DNA of 49,509 bases. Origin: Patescibacteria group bacterium (lineage in GTDB: Bacteria; Patescibacteriota; Patescibacteriia; 2-12-FULL-60-25). This document shows positions 6,138 to 14,198 of the stretch, one piece after another; the stretch's first letter is position 1, and each line of letters begins with the position of its first letter. A program made the translations under genes and the position numbers. The stretch lies in assembly GCA_029004215.1 (NCBI GenBank), contig JAQULH010000006.1, positions 1 to 49,509 on the forward strand, read 5' to 3'. The notes below the pieces were generated by a model. That model searched no databases. It saw nothing but the letters and a program-made list of their open reading frames with translations, and was not told the origin of the DNA.

Positions 6138-6887
6138 TTAATCTAATTTTTTAAACTTGTCAGATGACTGCCAGGCAATATCAAATAATGCTTTCATGGT
6201 CTGAGCGATGCCTTTATTTTCAATAACCACACCCACGACCTTCCCTTTATAAGATGCCAGAGCCGTCTTATCGCCATAAACCAAAACATCACCTTCGAAA
6301 GCGAATTTCTCTTTCGGCAGATGCCTGGCATCCACGCCCTCACGAACAGCCTTGATGTCTCCCGCTAAAAATGCCCGACCCTTGCCCCTGGCTTTTTCCA
6401 TTATCTTATGTGCCGATTCCAAATCATTATAAGTAAATACGTTCTTAACCGCATTAACATTGGTTATTTCGTAGGTCATCTCCGGTTCGCTTGCTACCAA
6501 ATCACTCAAAATCGACTTTATTCCATTCGCCCCTTCAAAAAACTTAATGGTTGGTTTATCGCCCTTACGCAGTGCGTTCAATTCCTCAATGTTTTCAGCA
6601 ATTTCTTTAATTTTAATCTCTAATTCTTTAAGGCGGGTCTGACCAAAATGCAACAATCTTTCAGGCGGTTCTGCCGCGTAAACATTACGTTTGCCTTTTA
6701 AAACAAAACTCATCAAGCCTTTATTAACCAATTGCTCTATTGCCTGGTAAGTTGCTGGACGTGAAAAACCGGAATTCTTAGCTAGAGCCTGGGGCTGAGC
6801 CGGACCGATCTCCAAACTCAATAGATAGATAGCTATTTCACTATCGTTCAGGCCTAAGGGCTTAAAAAGCTTTTTAAAATCAGACAT
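6138..6887 (-). CDS. TrmB-family transcriptional regulator
   Basis: A 249-residue cytoplasmic regulator. The N-terminal winged helix-turn-helix (about 10-75: SEIAIYLLSLEIG, FSRPATYQAIEQLVNKGLM) is typical of TrmB/TrmBL proteins. A coiled-coil stretch (about 80-108) follows, then a C-terminal phospholipase-D-like or effector region ending QTMKALFDIAWQ. Ligand and targets are unknown. On the minus strand TATAAT (6900-6905) lies 12 bp before the ATG, with TTACTT 17 bp upstream of it and no Shine-Dalgarno. Proteins like this are frequent in Patescibacteria and archaea. Confidence 0.88.
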   Translation of the reverse strand: MSDFKKLFKPLGLNDSEIAIYLLSLEIGPAQPQALAKNSGFSRPATYQAIEQLVNKGLMSFVLKGKRNVYAAEPPERLLHFGQTRLKELEIKIKEIAENIEELNALRKGDKPTIKFFEGANGIKSILSDLVASEPEMTYEITNVNAVKNVFTYNDLESAHKIMEKARGKGRAFLAGDIKAVREGVDARHLPKEKFAFEGDVLVYGDKTALASYKGKVVGVVIENKGIAQTMKALFDIAWQSSDKFKKLD

Positions 6888-6899
6888 AAGTCAAAAGTG

Positions 6900-6928
6900 A
6901 TTATAGCAGTCTCATTGAATTTAAGTAA
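6900..6928 (-). promoter_or_regulatory. Promoter of the TrmB-type gene
   Basis: TTACTT, 17-bp spacer, perfect TATAAT, then 12 bp to the ATG. The mRNA would have a leader of only about six bases. Confidence 0.6.
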
Positions 6929-6932
6929 AACA

Positions 6933-6978
6933 ATATAAAAAACAACCGCGTTCTCGAGTGAGTGCGCGGTTTTGAGAT
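6933..6978. terminator. Repeat copy 2: terminator of the radical SAM gene
   Basis: Nearly identical to 1944-1990. The stem starts right after the radical SAM stop and runs into a T-tract on the minus strand. The two copies flank the whole Ro/TrmB segment. Confidence 0.75.
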
Positions 6979-6981
6979 AAG

Positions 6982-8031
6982 TCAGTAGTGAAGACGCTCG
7001 GAGATGGCAATGAGCGGGTGCTCAAGAGCCAAAGCCGGTTCAACGTAGCAGGCCTTGAGGCAATTCTTGGAGCAAGACGAGAAACGTCGCTCGCCGTCCA
7101 AGAGCTTGGGGAGGAGATCAAGGAGCGAATCACTGCCATCAATCCAAGCCAGTCGCTTGGGAAGATGGGGATACTTGATCTCACAAGGATTGAGGACATA
7201 GCCCTCGGGCGAGACGCTCAAGATGCTCGTGGGACGGCAATCGAACAGCTCCCAGTATCGGATGCATCGCAAGTAAGGCAGCGATGACTCGACAGAAGCC
7301 GGTTCGTACCGCTTATCAAGCATTACTCGATCCAGGAAAGAGGCATAGGCAGAGCTGGGCAACCCATCAACCCCCCTGATTATTGCCTCATGGTCACGGA
7401 TGGCCGGCGTAACTGCCAGAGGGATCTCATGCCGTTGGCAAAAACCCAGTACGCCTTCCGCGTCTTGCGCATTGTCAGGCGCCAGCACGCAATTGACCAC
7501 GACTTTGTTGCCGTATTGTTTGGCCACCTTGATTGAGTGGTACACGTTCTCCAAAGCTTTCTTGGCCAGCGTCGCCTGGATGCCAAAGATTTTGGCTGAC
7601 TTGTTCGGATCCATGGAATGCAGGCTGGCAATGGTTACGTCGGCCAGCTCAGGCACCAAAGATCTTTCTTCCAGCAGCGTGGCATTGGTGTTGACGACTA
7701 TCGGGTGGAAGCCCATCAACCTGGCCAGCTTGAGCATGTCTTCGATGCGCTCATGAAGCAGCGGCTCACCGCCGGTCAAATAAAGCGCTGGCGTGACCTG
7801 GCGCAGGCTTCGGAAGATCTGCTCAATCCGAGACCAGCTGACATCGTGTGTCGCCTTTTGCCTGTCATGCTTGCGGCTGCACCAAGCGCAGTTAGCGTTG
7901 CATTTGTAGGTGACGTGGTGGACGGCGATTTGAGGCGGCAGGTATTCGCGCTTCAGGATATTGGCAACAACGAGATTGCTCAGGAACCGCCGCAGATGCT
8001 CGGCGGATGCCTTAACTCTACGGGAGCCCAT
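6982..8031 (-). CDS. Radical SAM protein with C-terminal cysteine-rich (SPASM/twitch-like) region
   Basis: A 349-residue enzyme that would bind a [4Fe-4S] cluster and S-adenosylmethionine to start radical chemistry; the substrate is unknown. The cluster motif C-x3-C-x2-C is at residues 44-51 (CNANCAWC), followed by the GGEP motif in YLTGGEPLLH. The C-terminal third has about seven cysteines, including LRCIRYWELFDC, NPCEIKYP and CSKNCLKAC, as in SPASM/twitch domains that hold extra clusters. No peptide substrate is recognised nearby. A ribosome site AAAGGA is 9 bp before the ATG. A 17-bp-spaced promoter (TCGACA, CATAAT; 8072-8100) lies upstream. guaA is upstream on the same strand, separated by a terminator. 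Confidence 0.88.
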   Translation of the reverse strand: MGSRRVKASAEHLRRFLSNLVVANILKREYLPPQIAVHHVTYKCNANCAWCSRKHDRQKATHDVSWSRIEQIFRSLRQVTPALYLTGGEPLLHERIEDMLKLARLMGFHPIVVNTNATLLEERSLVPELADVTIASLHSMDPNKSAKIFGIQATLAKKALENVYHSIKVAKQYGNKVVVNCVLAPDNAQDAEGVLGFCQRHEIPLAVTPAIRDHEAIIRGVDGLPSSAYASFLDRVMLDKRYEPASVESSLPYLRCIRYWELFDCRPTSILSVSPEGYVLNPCEIKYPHLPKRLAWIDGSDSLLDLLPKLLDGERRFSSCSKNCLKACYVEPALALEHPLIAISERLHY

Positions 8032-8071
8032 GATCTGTGTCCTTTCTATGAAGGTGCGTCGTTAATGCGAG

Positions 8072-8100
8072 ATTATGAACCAAAGCTTAGTTTATGTCGA
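8072..8100 (-). promoter_or_regulatory. Candidate promoter of the radical SAM gene
   Basis: Minus strand TCGACA, 17 bp, CATAAT. Four to five consensus bases in each box. Confidence 0.4.
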
Positions 8101-8103
8101 GAA

Positions 8104-8139
8104 TAAAAAAATCCGCGTCTCGTGAGCGTTGAGACGCGG
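8104..8139 (-). terminator. Terminator of guaA
   Basis: CCGCGTCTC/GAGACGCGG with a nine-base loop, followed by ATTTTTTT on the minus strand, immediately after the guaA stop. Confidence 0.85.
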
Positions 8140-8140
8140 G

Positions 8141-9766
8141 TCAGTGCGGTTCGGTGGTGGAAGGAGGTTTGCCTGTGATTTCGTACGCCACGCGAACGAA
8201 TGGAGTGCCGTCAGGCATCGTGACCTCAGTCACCAGTCGGTGCGTGAGCTCTTCCTGGAACTCCCAGGTCGGGTGAAAGACACCCAGCGTGGAATAGCTC
8301 TCCCTTTGCTGGGCCGTGACCATGCGCACCCAAAGTGCATATCCGATGACGCGTGAGTCGCCGACCAGACCGGTGCTGGGCAACTTAGCCGTAGCCACAT
8401 AGTACTGGCAGGGCCGTTTCTCCGGGTCTGGATAATGCTTGCGCATCACCTCTTCCAGAATGCGGTTGGCGCGGCGCAACGGTTGCGCATCGTCGCGCGT
8501 AAGCCTGCCCCATGTTCTGATGGCCAGACCTGGCCCGGGGAACGGTTGGCGGTGAACGACCTCCCTCGGAAGATCGAGGCAACGAGCCAGCTCCCGGATC
8601 TCAAACTTGTACAGGCCGGCCAGCGGTTCGATGATCGAGACGCCGAGCTTGTCCGGCAAGCCGCCCACGTTGTGGTGCGACTTGAGGCCGGTCTCGGACT
8701 CAATTATGTCCGAGTAGTTCGTGCCTTGGATGAGCGAACCCGGAGCCTGATCCGAGTTTTGCGCGACCGAGAGGAAAGTCTTGATAAATTCTCCGCCGAT
8801 TGCCTTGCGGACCTGCTCGTAATACTTGTACTCACGGTCAGTATCCTTACCTTCTACGGGGTAAGGGATAGCTTCGACCACGTCGTAGAAATCCGAGCTC
8901 GCATCCACGTAGGTGACGCGTTCGTCGCCGAAGTATCCGCGCACTTCCTCGGTTTCGCCCTCGCGGAAGAAACCCGTATCCACGTAAATGCCGCGCAGGC
9001 GTTTGGAGACAGAAGATTCATGAGCGATGGTAAAAGCCACCGATGAGTCCACTCCTCCCGACAGGCCGCAGAGCACTGCACCCGGAGGAGCGGTCAGCTC
9101 AATCCATTCAGCTGCTTGCTGCACGAACTCTTCCGGATCGAATCGGTAATCCTGGGAGCATCTGGCTCTGGTGAAGGCCAAATGCTTCAAGATGCTATGG
9201 CCAGCATGGGTATGGTCCATCTCCGGGTGGAACTGCACGGCCCAGACGTTGTTGTTTCCGACCAGCGCGTACTGGCACCGGTCCGTTGAGCCCACGGTTT
9301 TCCACCCCTGAGGAAGCTCTGTTATCTCGTCGCGATGATTCATGATCGCTTCCCCGCCGCGATATTGCCCAAAGCCCTTAGCCTTCACTTTCACCAGCCC
9401 GAACTCCGCGCGCGCGGCTTTTTCGACCTTGCCACCGGCCAGCTTGGCCAGGAGCTGCGCGCCATAACAAATACCAAGCACGGTTGAGTATTCGGCCATA
9501 GAGCGGTAGAGGTCATCTGGCATGGAAAGCGCACCTGGATCGTAAACGCTCTGGTCGCCTCCGGAGAGGATCACGAATTTGGGTTTGATCACGCGGCCAC
9601 CCCAGTATGCGGGCAGATCCTGCGCCTTGACGATCTGGCTCATCAGCCCGATCTCGCGGCAGAGCTGCGCAATAAGCGGCGTTGATTTGGAACCGAAGTG
9701 GATGATGACGACTTGTGCGTCGTCCTTGGTACCCCATGGGAACCGGAGAATCTTGGATTCTGACAT
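8141..9766 (-). CDS. guaA: GMP synthase (glutamine-hydrolysing)
   Basis: Converts XMP, ATP and glutamine to GMP in the last step of guanine nucleotide synthesis. The 541 residues cover all family domains: a class I glutamine amidotransferase (Cys100 in GICYGAQ, His180 and Glu182 in VQFHPEMD), an ATP pyrophosphatase with the P-loop SGGVDSS (236-242), and the dimerisation domain. The C-terminus ends KPPSTTEPH where the family normally has K-P-P-x-T-I-E-W-E, a small divergence at the usually well conserved tail. The start is supported by AGAGGTG upstream. Monocistronic by its terminator; purC-purE lies divergently upstream, so two purine genes share this intergenic region. Confidence 0.96.
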   Translation of the reverse strand: MSESKILRFPWGTKDDAQVVIIHFGSKSTPLIAQLCREIGLMSQIVKAQDLPAYWGGRVIKPKFVILSGGDQSVYDPGALSMPDDLYRSMAEYSTVLGICYGAQLLAKLAGGKVEKAARAEFGLVKVKAKGFGQYRGGEAIMNHRDEITELPQGWKTVGSTDRCQYALVGNNNVWAVQFHPEMDHTHAGHSILKHLAFTRARCSQDYRFDPEEFVQQAAEWIELTAPPGAVLCGLSGGVDSSVAFTIAHESSVSKRLRGIYVDTGFFREGETEEVRGYFGDERVTYVDASSDFYDVVEAIPYPVEGKDTDREYKYYEQVRKAIGGEFIKTFLSVAQNSDQAPGSLIQGTNYSDIIESETGLKSHHNVGGLPDKLGVSIIEPLAGLYKFEIRELARCLDLPREVVHRQPFPGPGLAIRTWGRLTRDDAQPLRRANRILEEVMRKHYPDPEKRPCQYYVATAKLPSTGLVGDSRVIGYALWVRMVTAQQRESYSTLGVFHPTWEFQEELTHRLVTEVTMPDGTPFVRVAYEITGKPPSTTEPH

Positions 9767-9834
9767 TTATCACCTCTCTTCAATTGGGAAAAATCTGCCG
9801 ACACCTTATCCCAAAGCTTGTAAAAATGCCATAT

Positions 9835-9863
9835 TTGACTATCTAAACAGCTCCCCTTAAGCT
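9835..9863 (+). promoter_or_regulatory. Promoter of purC-purE
   Basis: TTGACT, 17-bp spacer, TAAGCT, then about 38 bp to the ATG with AAAGGAGGG before it. The same -10 hexamer appears before the large secreted protein at 17448. Confidence 0.55.
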
Positions 9864-9901
9864 AGCCCCGTTCCATCACAATCCATTGAAAGGAGGGCAT
9901 C

Positions 9902-11389
9902 ATGCCCAAGCTCCCATCCAGCGTTGTCACCGAACCGATTCCCGGACTCGAGCTCATCAACCGCGGCAAGGTGCGCGACACCTATGCCCTGCCCGGCCAC
10001 TCAGACAAGATGCTGGTAGTTGCCAGCGACCGCCTGAGCATCTTCGACTTCGTGCTGCCTGCCTTGGTGCCCCAAAAAGGCGCCATCCTCACGGCCATGA
10101 ACATCTTCTGGCGCAAGATGCTGGGAGACCAATTCGCTCACGACCTCGCGGCCTACGGCGAAAAGGTCGACGAGTATCTTCCGCCCGAGCTGCACGGCAA
10201 GGGGCTCATGACACAAGCGACCGTGGTCCGCAGGCTTGAGATGTGCGACTGCGAGGCGATTGTCCGGGGTTACCTGACCGGCAGCGGCCTCAAAGCGTAC
10301 AACAAGACGCAAGAAGTCTGCGGCCATCGTCTGCCTCCAGGGCTTCAGGATGGCGACCGCCTCCCCTTCCCCATCTTCACGCCTTCGACCAAGGCCAAGG
10401 AAGGTCATGACGAGCACATCACAGCCGACCGCGTGGCCGAAAAGTATGGCGCGCGGATCGAACGTGCTTCGCTCCAGCTCTACCAAGCCGCCGAGCAATT
10501 TGCCAGCGAAAAAGGCATCATCCTGGCCGACACGAAGTTCGAGTGGGGGTTGGATCCGGAAACAGACAAGCTCGTCCTGGCGGACGAAGTGCTGACGCCG
10601 GATTCTTCCCGGTTCTGGGACGTGCTGGCCTGGCAGAAAATGCAGAAGAGCCAATTCCGATCGAGCCCGACTTCGTACGACAAGCAGCGTGTACGTGATT
10701 GGGGCAAGACACGTGGCATCGACAAGCGCGATCCCTGCAAGCCGGAAGACGTCGAGTACGTCCATGGCCTAGAAGTTCCGGCTGAAGTCATTGCGAGGAC
10801 GACCCAGATCTATCGCTACATCTTCTGGCGGCTCACTGGCATGAAGCTGGAGAAGTTTCAGCTCTACAAAATGAGCCTCGAAGAAGTCTTCTCTCCCCTG
10901 GTCAAGATCGAGGTCATATCCGGCAGCGAATCAGATGTCGGGCAGATGACGTCCGGCCTGGCTGAACTCGACAACGCGCAAAAGGCGGGAGAAGCCCAGT
11001 ATCGGCGCCATGTCATCAGCTGCCACCGCAATCCGGAAGAGCTGGCCAATTACGCGCACAACCTGCCTGACGACGTCATCGTGGTCGCGGGTGCTGGCAT
11101 GGCCGCGGCTTTGCCCGGCGTGCTCAAGGCCCTGCTCGTCAAAGAAGGCAAAGCGCAGATCCCAGTGATCGGCGTGGCCTTCACAGGTAAGACCGAGGAA
11201 GACAATCTGGCCGCGCGCTTGAGCATCGAACGCCTGCCCGGCCAACCCGTTCTCCTCGCGCCTGATGGCAAAGCCTACTTCGGTCCGCTCGGATTCGAGA
11301 ACGCTTGCCTTGCAGCTCTCTATCACGAGTTTCTTCCGGTTGACCCTCCCACCAACAAGCCCGCCCTTTTCGACCTTCCTATCCCATGA
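9902..11389 (+). CDS. Fused SAICAR synthetase (PurC) - AIR carboxylase/mutase (PurE)
   Basis: Two steps of purine synthesis in one 495-residue chain. Residues 1-330 are PurC, which joins aspartate to CAIR: landmarks GKVRDTY, ASDRLSIFDF, VRGYLTGSG and EWGLD with LADEVLTPDSSRFW. Residues 335-480 are PurE, which supplies CAIR: GSESD near 341, SCHRNPEEL, and GAGMAAALPG. The order matches animal PAICS, but most bacteria keep separate genes. The start follows AAAGGAGGG by 4 bp. GC-rich, like guaA. The stop codon is the first part of the terminator stem. The fusion would channel the unstable CAIR intermediate; that is inference. Confidence 0.93.
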   Translation: MPKLPSSVVTEPIPGLELINRGKVRDTYALPGHSDKMLVVASDRLSIFDFVLPALVPQKGAILTAMNIFWRKMLGDQFAHDLAAYGEKVDEYLPPELHGKGLMTQATVVRRLEMCDCEAIVRGYLTGSGLKAYNKTQEVCGHRLPPGLQDGDRLPFPIFTPSTKAKEGHDEHITADRVAEKYGARIERASLQLYQAAEQFASEKGIILADTKFEWGLDPETDKLVLADEVLTPDSSRFWDVLAWQKMQKSQFRSSPTSYDKQRVRDWGKTRGIDKRDPCKPEDVEYVHGLEVPAEVIARTTQIYRYIFWRLTGMKLEKFQLYKMSLEEVFSPLVKIEVISGSESDVGQMTSGLAELDNAQKAGEAQYRRHVISCHRNPEELANYAHNLPDDVIVVAGAGMAAALPGVLKALLVKEGKAQIPVIGVAFTGKTEEDNLAARLSIERLPGQPVLLAPDGKAYFGPLGFENACLAALYHEFLPVDPPTNKPALFDLPIP

Positions 11390-11419
11390 GTCCGGTGACC
11401 TGAACCGGGCTCTTTTTTA
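11388..11419 (+). terminator. Terminator of purC-purE
   Basis: GAGTCCGGT/ACCGGGCTC (one G-U pair), then TTTTTTAT. It overlaps the stop codon. Confidence 0.8.
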
Positions 11420-11424
11420 TTCGC

Positions 11425-11453
11425 TTGACACTCCAACTAGCACCGGTTAAACT
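11425..11453 (+). promoter_or_regulatory. Promoter of the toxin-antitoxin operon
   Basis: TTGACA, 17 bp, TAAACT. The -10 overlaps the first of two palindromic operator candidates. Confidence 0.65.
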
Positions 11454-11476
11454 TAAGTTAATCTTAAAGTTAACTT
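11450..11476. promoter_or_regulatory. Paired palindromic operators of the toxin-antitoxin operon
   Basis: Two perfect 10-bp palindromes, AACTTAAGTT (11450-11459) and AAGTTAACTT (11467-11476), are 17 bp centre to centre between the -10 and the ATG. Phd/YefM-type antitoxins autoregulate through such paired sites. Confidence 0.55.
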
Positions 11477-11485
11477 ATAACAATT

Positions 11486-11710
11486 ATGGACAACGTCATC
11501 GGTCTTAAGGACCTGCGAGAGAACCTCGGCAATTATGAGAAGCTCGTCCAAGCCGGCCGGTCTTTTGTGGTCATGAAACGCTCCAAACCGATTTTTACCA
11601 TCAACCCCATTGATCACGAAGGCTGGGAAACCGTCATTGATTTCACGGCTTTCCGCAAAGGAGGGATGCCGATTGACGACCTGATCACGCGCCTGAAGCG
11701 TTTGGCCTGA
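11486..11710 (+). CDS. Phd/YefM-type antitoxin
   Basis: The 74-residue antitoxin binds operator DNA through its N-terminus and neutralises the adjacent toxin through its C-terminus. Residues 1-45 show the Phd/YefM fold signature: GLKDLRENLGNYEKLVQAGRS, then a VVMKRSKPIFTINP strand pair. The C-terminal tail (DDLITRLKRL) is an amphipathic helix likely to cover the toxin. The toxin starts one base after the stop, so translation is coupled. Paired palindromes overlap the promoter. Confidence 0.85.
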   Translation: MDNVIGLKDLRENLGNYEKLVQAGRSFVVMKRSKPIFTINPIDHEGWETVIDFTAFRKGGMPIDDLITRLKRLA

Positions 11711-11711
11711 T

Positions 11712-11960
11712 ATGGTTGATCGGATAGATAAGGCGTTGTCGAAAATGTCAGGCAAGGAACGCGCGCAGATATTGTCGATTTTAGAATGCATCAAAAAAGG
11801 CCAAATTGCCTCTTTGGATCTCAAAAAATTAAAAGGATTTGAAAGTACATTTCGAGTCCGCAAGGGACGATATAGAATTATTTTTTACATGAAGAGCAAG
11901 GAAGATATCCGCATCATAGACGTAGAACGCCGAACTGATACGACGTACGATAAGTTTTAA
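11712..11960 (+). CDS. RelE/ParE-superfamily toxin
   Basis: An 82-residue protein with the RelE-like core: N-terminal helix hairpin (SKMSGKERAQILSILECI), then the strand block LKGFESTFRVRKGRYRIIFYM and an IRIIDVERR strand. RelE members cleave mRNA on the ribosome and ParE members poison gyrase. The conserved basic strand (FRVRKGRYRI) favours RelE-like ribonuclease activity, without proof. It has no ribosome site of its own and relies on coupling from the antitoxin. Confidence 0.85.
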   Translation: MVDRIDKALSKMSGKERAQILSILECIKKGQIASLDLKKLKGFESTFRVRKGRYRIIFYMKSKEDIRIIDVERRTDTTYDKF

Positions 11961-11983
11961 ACCCGCCTCCGTTAACACGATAT

Positions 11984-13672
11984 ATGGATCCAAAATTTCC
12001 CATTCCAAACAGTGACCCAATTTCCAAAGATAAAACCCTTGCAGAAAAAGATTTGCGCGGACACGTCTCGGAAGAGAGAAGATTGGAAATGGAAAAATAT
12101 GGAAGAACAAAAATTTATGACCAAGTCGCCGAGTATTTGCAGGGAGACAGACAAGGGGCGTTTTCATTGGTTAATCACGCGCTGGCTGTTATTGACGATC
12201 AAATTGACAATGACTCAAACATCGAACACTTGAACAAAGCTAAAGCGATATTAAATAAAGGCTTCAGAGGTGAAGCTACTGAGCTCACCGAAGCGTGGGA
12301 AAAGGATATTTTTAAGTTGGGACAGACGCTATCAAGATTAAGCGGGGATGGTTTTAGCGAGGCTAAAGAAGTTTTTGATGAAGTCGTGAATTATTGGGAA
12401 ATCGAGAAACAGAACCTCGATCGAAAAGGGAAGGCCCTGGGCTCCCCTGATTTAGACGATCTAAATCTCAAAATCGGGAAATCCATAGGCCTGCAATTTC
12501 TTGCCTTATTGTGTCCAGGTTTAGATAAGGAATCAAAAGAATCAATTGCAGCCTCATATGGGCTGGCTATCAAATTAGCTGACAATCTTTCGGATTTGAG
12601 TGAAGATCTTGCACAAGGTTATATTAATATTCCAAAAGAAGGCATTGAAAAATATGGCCTCGATGTTTCAGATTTAAATCAAGGCGATTTGTTATCATAC
12701 AAGAAAACGGAACTCGAAAGAATCAAACAATATTACGAAGAAGCCGACAAGCTCGTCAAAGTTGCCATTGAACATCATCCCCAGCAAGAAAAAGGACTCT
12801 CTATTTTTAGAGATATTGCCCATTCATGGTTAAAACAAGCAGAAGAAGTTTGTTTTGTTGAAGATTTGAGACAATTTGATATCGCGGATCATCCCACGCC
12901 CAAATTTTTATCAAAAACAGCACTTTTAGAAATGGAGGGTGTTTATGGTATCGGTTTATCAGATATTATTGCACTTAGCTACGAACAGGAAGCGAGAAAC
13001 ACTCATCTTGTTAGAGAGAAGGACCCATCTTACAACCCTTACTCCCATGAAAAAACGCCCCAAGCCAACGAGGAGATAAGGGAATTGATCGGTAAATGTC
13101 CAGCAATTCAAGATGTGCTTGATTTAGGATGCGATGACGGGTCCAGAACGACGGAGTTGTTCAAGGGAAAGACTTTGCACGGCATGGAGAGTGTGGCCGA
13201 GGCCACCGAAGAAGCAAGAAAAAAAGGCGTTTTGGCCTATCAAGGTTCAATGATAAGCGACGTCTACAAAGATCCGGCTCATTTGAACGGCAGGGAGTTT
13301 GATTTAGTATCAATTACGGGAGAAATGGTGAATTTCGTCGGGCTGGACACTGATGTGCTATTGGCAAATGCCGTGAAACAAACAAAAGATAAGGGCTATG
13401 TTCTCGTGAGCTGTATGCACTCTAAGTTTGACGAGGCTCAGGAAGGAAATTTTGTTGTCTGGTCATTTACCGAATCAACTAAGGACAAATGGAAACTCGG
13501 AGAAACAAAAATTCCAAGAACCTTTGCCCCTATTTCCAAACAAGGGCTCGCAAAAAGGATGGAGGATGCCTCACAGCAGCAAAACTGTCATCTAATGCTC
13601 AAGGAGGAAAAAAGTATTGATAACTATTATGGAGACATGCAGTTGGGAATCTATATTTTTCAGAAAATATGA
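11984..13672 (+). CDS. Squalene/phytoene-synthase-like domain fused to a SAM methyltransferase
   Basis: A 562-residue protein of two parts. Residues 45-290 resemble head-to-head prenyl synthases: the first aspartate motif is DDQID (71-75) in HALAVIDDQIDND, and the second is in KLADNLSDLSEDLAQGYINI (D200, D204, D208), matching the family's L-x-x-x-N-x-x-R-D-x-x-E-D pattern with Ser where Arg is usual. Residues 375-500 are a class I methyltransferase with the nucleotide motif DLGCDDG (380-386). There is no signal peptide or membrane segment. The deformylase gene overlaps its stop by 4 bases. It may build and methylate an isoprenoid, or the first domain may be a non-catalytic relative; the fusion is not one I know. 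Confidence 0.65.
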   Translation: MDPKFPIPNSDPISKDKTLAEKDLRGHVSEERRLEMEKYGRTKIYDQVAEYLQGDRQGAFSLVNHALAVIDDQIDNDSNIEHLNKAKAILNKGFRGEATELTEAWEKDIFKLGQTLSRLSGDGFSEAKEVFDEVVNYWEIEKQNLDRKGKALGSPDLDDLNLKIGKSIGLQFLALLCPGLDKESKESIAASYGLAIKLADNLSDLSEDLAQGYINIPKEGIEKYGLDVSDLNQGDLLSYKKTELERIKQYYEEADKLVKVAIEHHPQQEKGLSIFRDIAHSWLKQAEEVCFVEDLRQFDIADHPTPKFLSKTALLEMEGVYGIGLSDIIALSYEQEARNTHLVREKDPSYNPYSHEKTPQANEEIRELIGKCPAIQDVLDLGCDDGSRTTELFKGKTLHGMESVAEATEEARKKGVLAYQGSMISDVYKDPAHLNGREFDLVSITGEMVNFVGLDTDVLLANAVKQTKDKGYVLVSCMHSKFDEAQEGNFVVWSFTESTKDKWKLGETKIPRTFAPISKQGLAKRMEDASQQQNCHLMLKEEKSIDNYYGDMQLGIYIFQKI

Positions 13673-14193
13673 TCATCAAGGAACTAGTCCAAATCGGCAA
13701 TCCGCTATTAAAGCGAAAGTCTGAATTTGTCACCAAGGTTGATGCTAAAGAAACGCGACGAGTGATCAAAAACCTGGTTGATTCGGTGCGTCATCATGAT
13801 TTGATTGGAATAGCCGCTTCTCAGATTGGCGAAAAACTCAAAATATTCGTGACCGAAGTGAGAAAAACGAGATATCGAAATTTAGAAAAGGATAAACTGC
13901 GGGTGTATATCAACCCCAAGATTGTTTGGTCATCGAAAAAGCAGGTTGAGATATACGAAGGCTGCGGCAGTGTTGCTTATGGCAAGCTTTTTGCTCCCGT
14001 CAAAAGGCCGGAAAAAATCATTATCGAGGCTTGTGACGAGAAGGGCAACGAATTCAGGCTCGAAGCAGATGGTATGCTCGGCCGGGTCATCCAGCATGAA
14101 TACGACCATTTGAACGGCATCGAATTTACCGAAAGAATCGCTGACATGCGTAAGATAATGAGCTCAGAGGAGTATAGAAAAAAGACTAACTAA
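13669..14193 (+). CDS. def: Peptide deformylase
   Basis: Removes the formyl group from the N-terminal methionine of new proteins. The 174 residues keep all three metal-site motifs: GIAASQIG (motif I, GxGxAAxQ), EGCGS (motif II, usually EGCLS), and QHEYDHLNG (motif III, HExxH). The Cys and both His ligands are present. Motif I lacks its first glycine spacing (IGIAAS). The overlap ATGA with the previous gene indicates coupled translation, unusual since def normally pairs with fmt or map. It may be an accessory deformylase, or one acting on another formylated product. Confidence 0.87.
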   Translation: MIIKELVQIGNPLLKRKSEFVTKVDAKETRRVIKNLVDSVRHHDLIGIAASQIGEKLKIFVTEVRKTRYRNLEKDKLRVYINPKIVWSSKKQVEIYEGCGSVAYGKLFAPVKRPEKIIIEACDEKGNEFRLEADGMLGRVIQHEYDHLNGIEFTERIADMRKIMSSEEYRKKTN

Positions 14194-14198
14194 ATATT

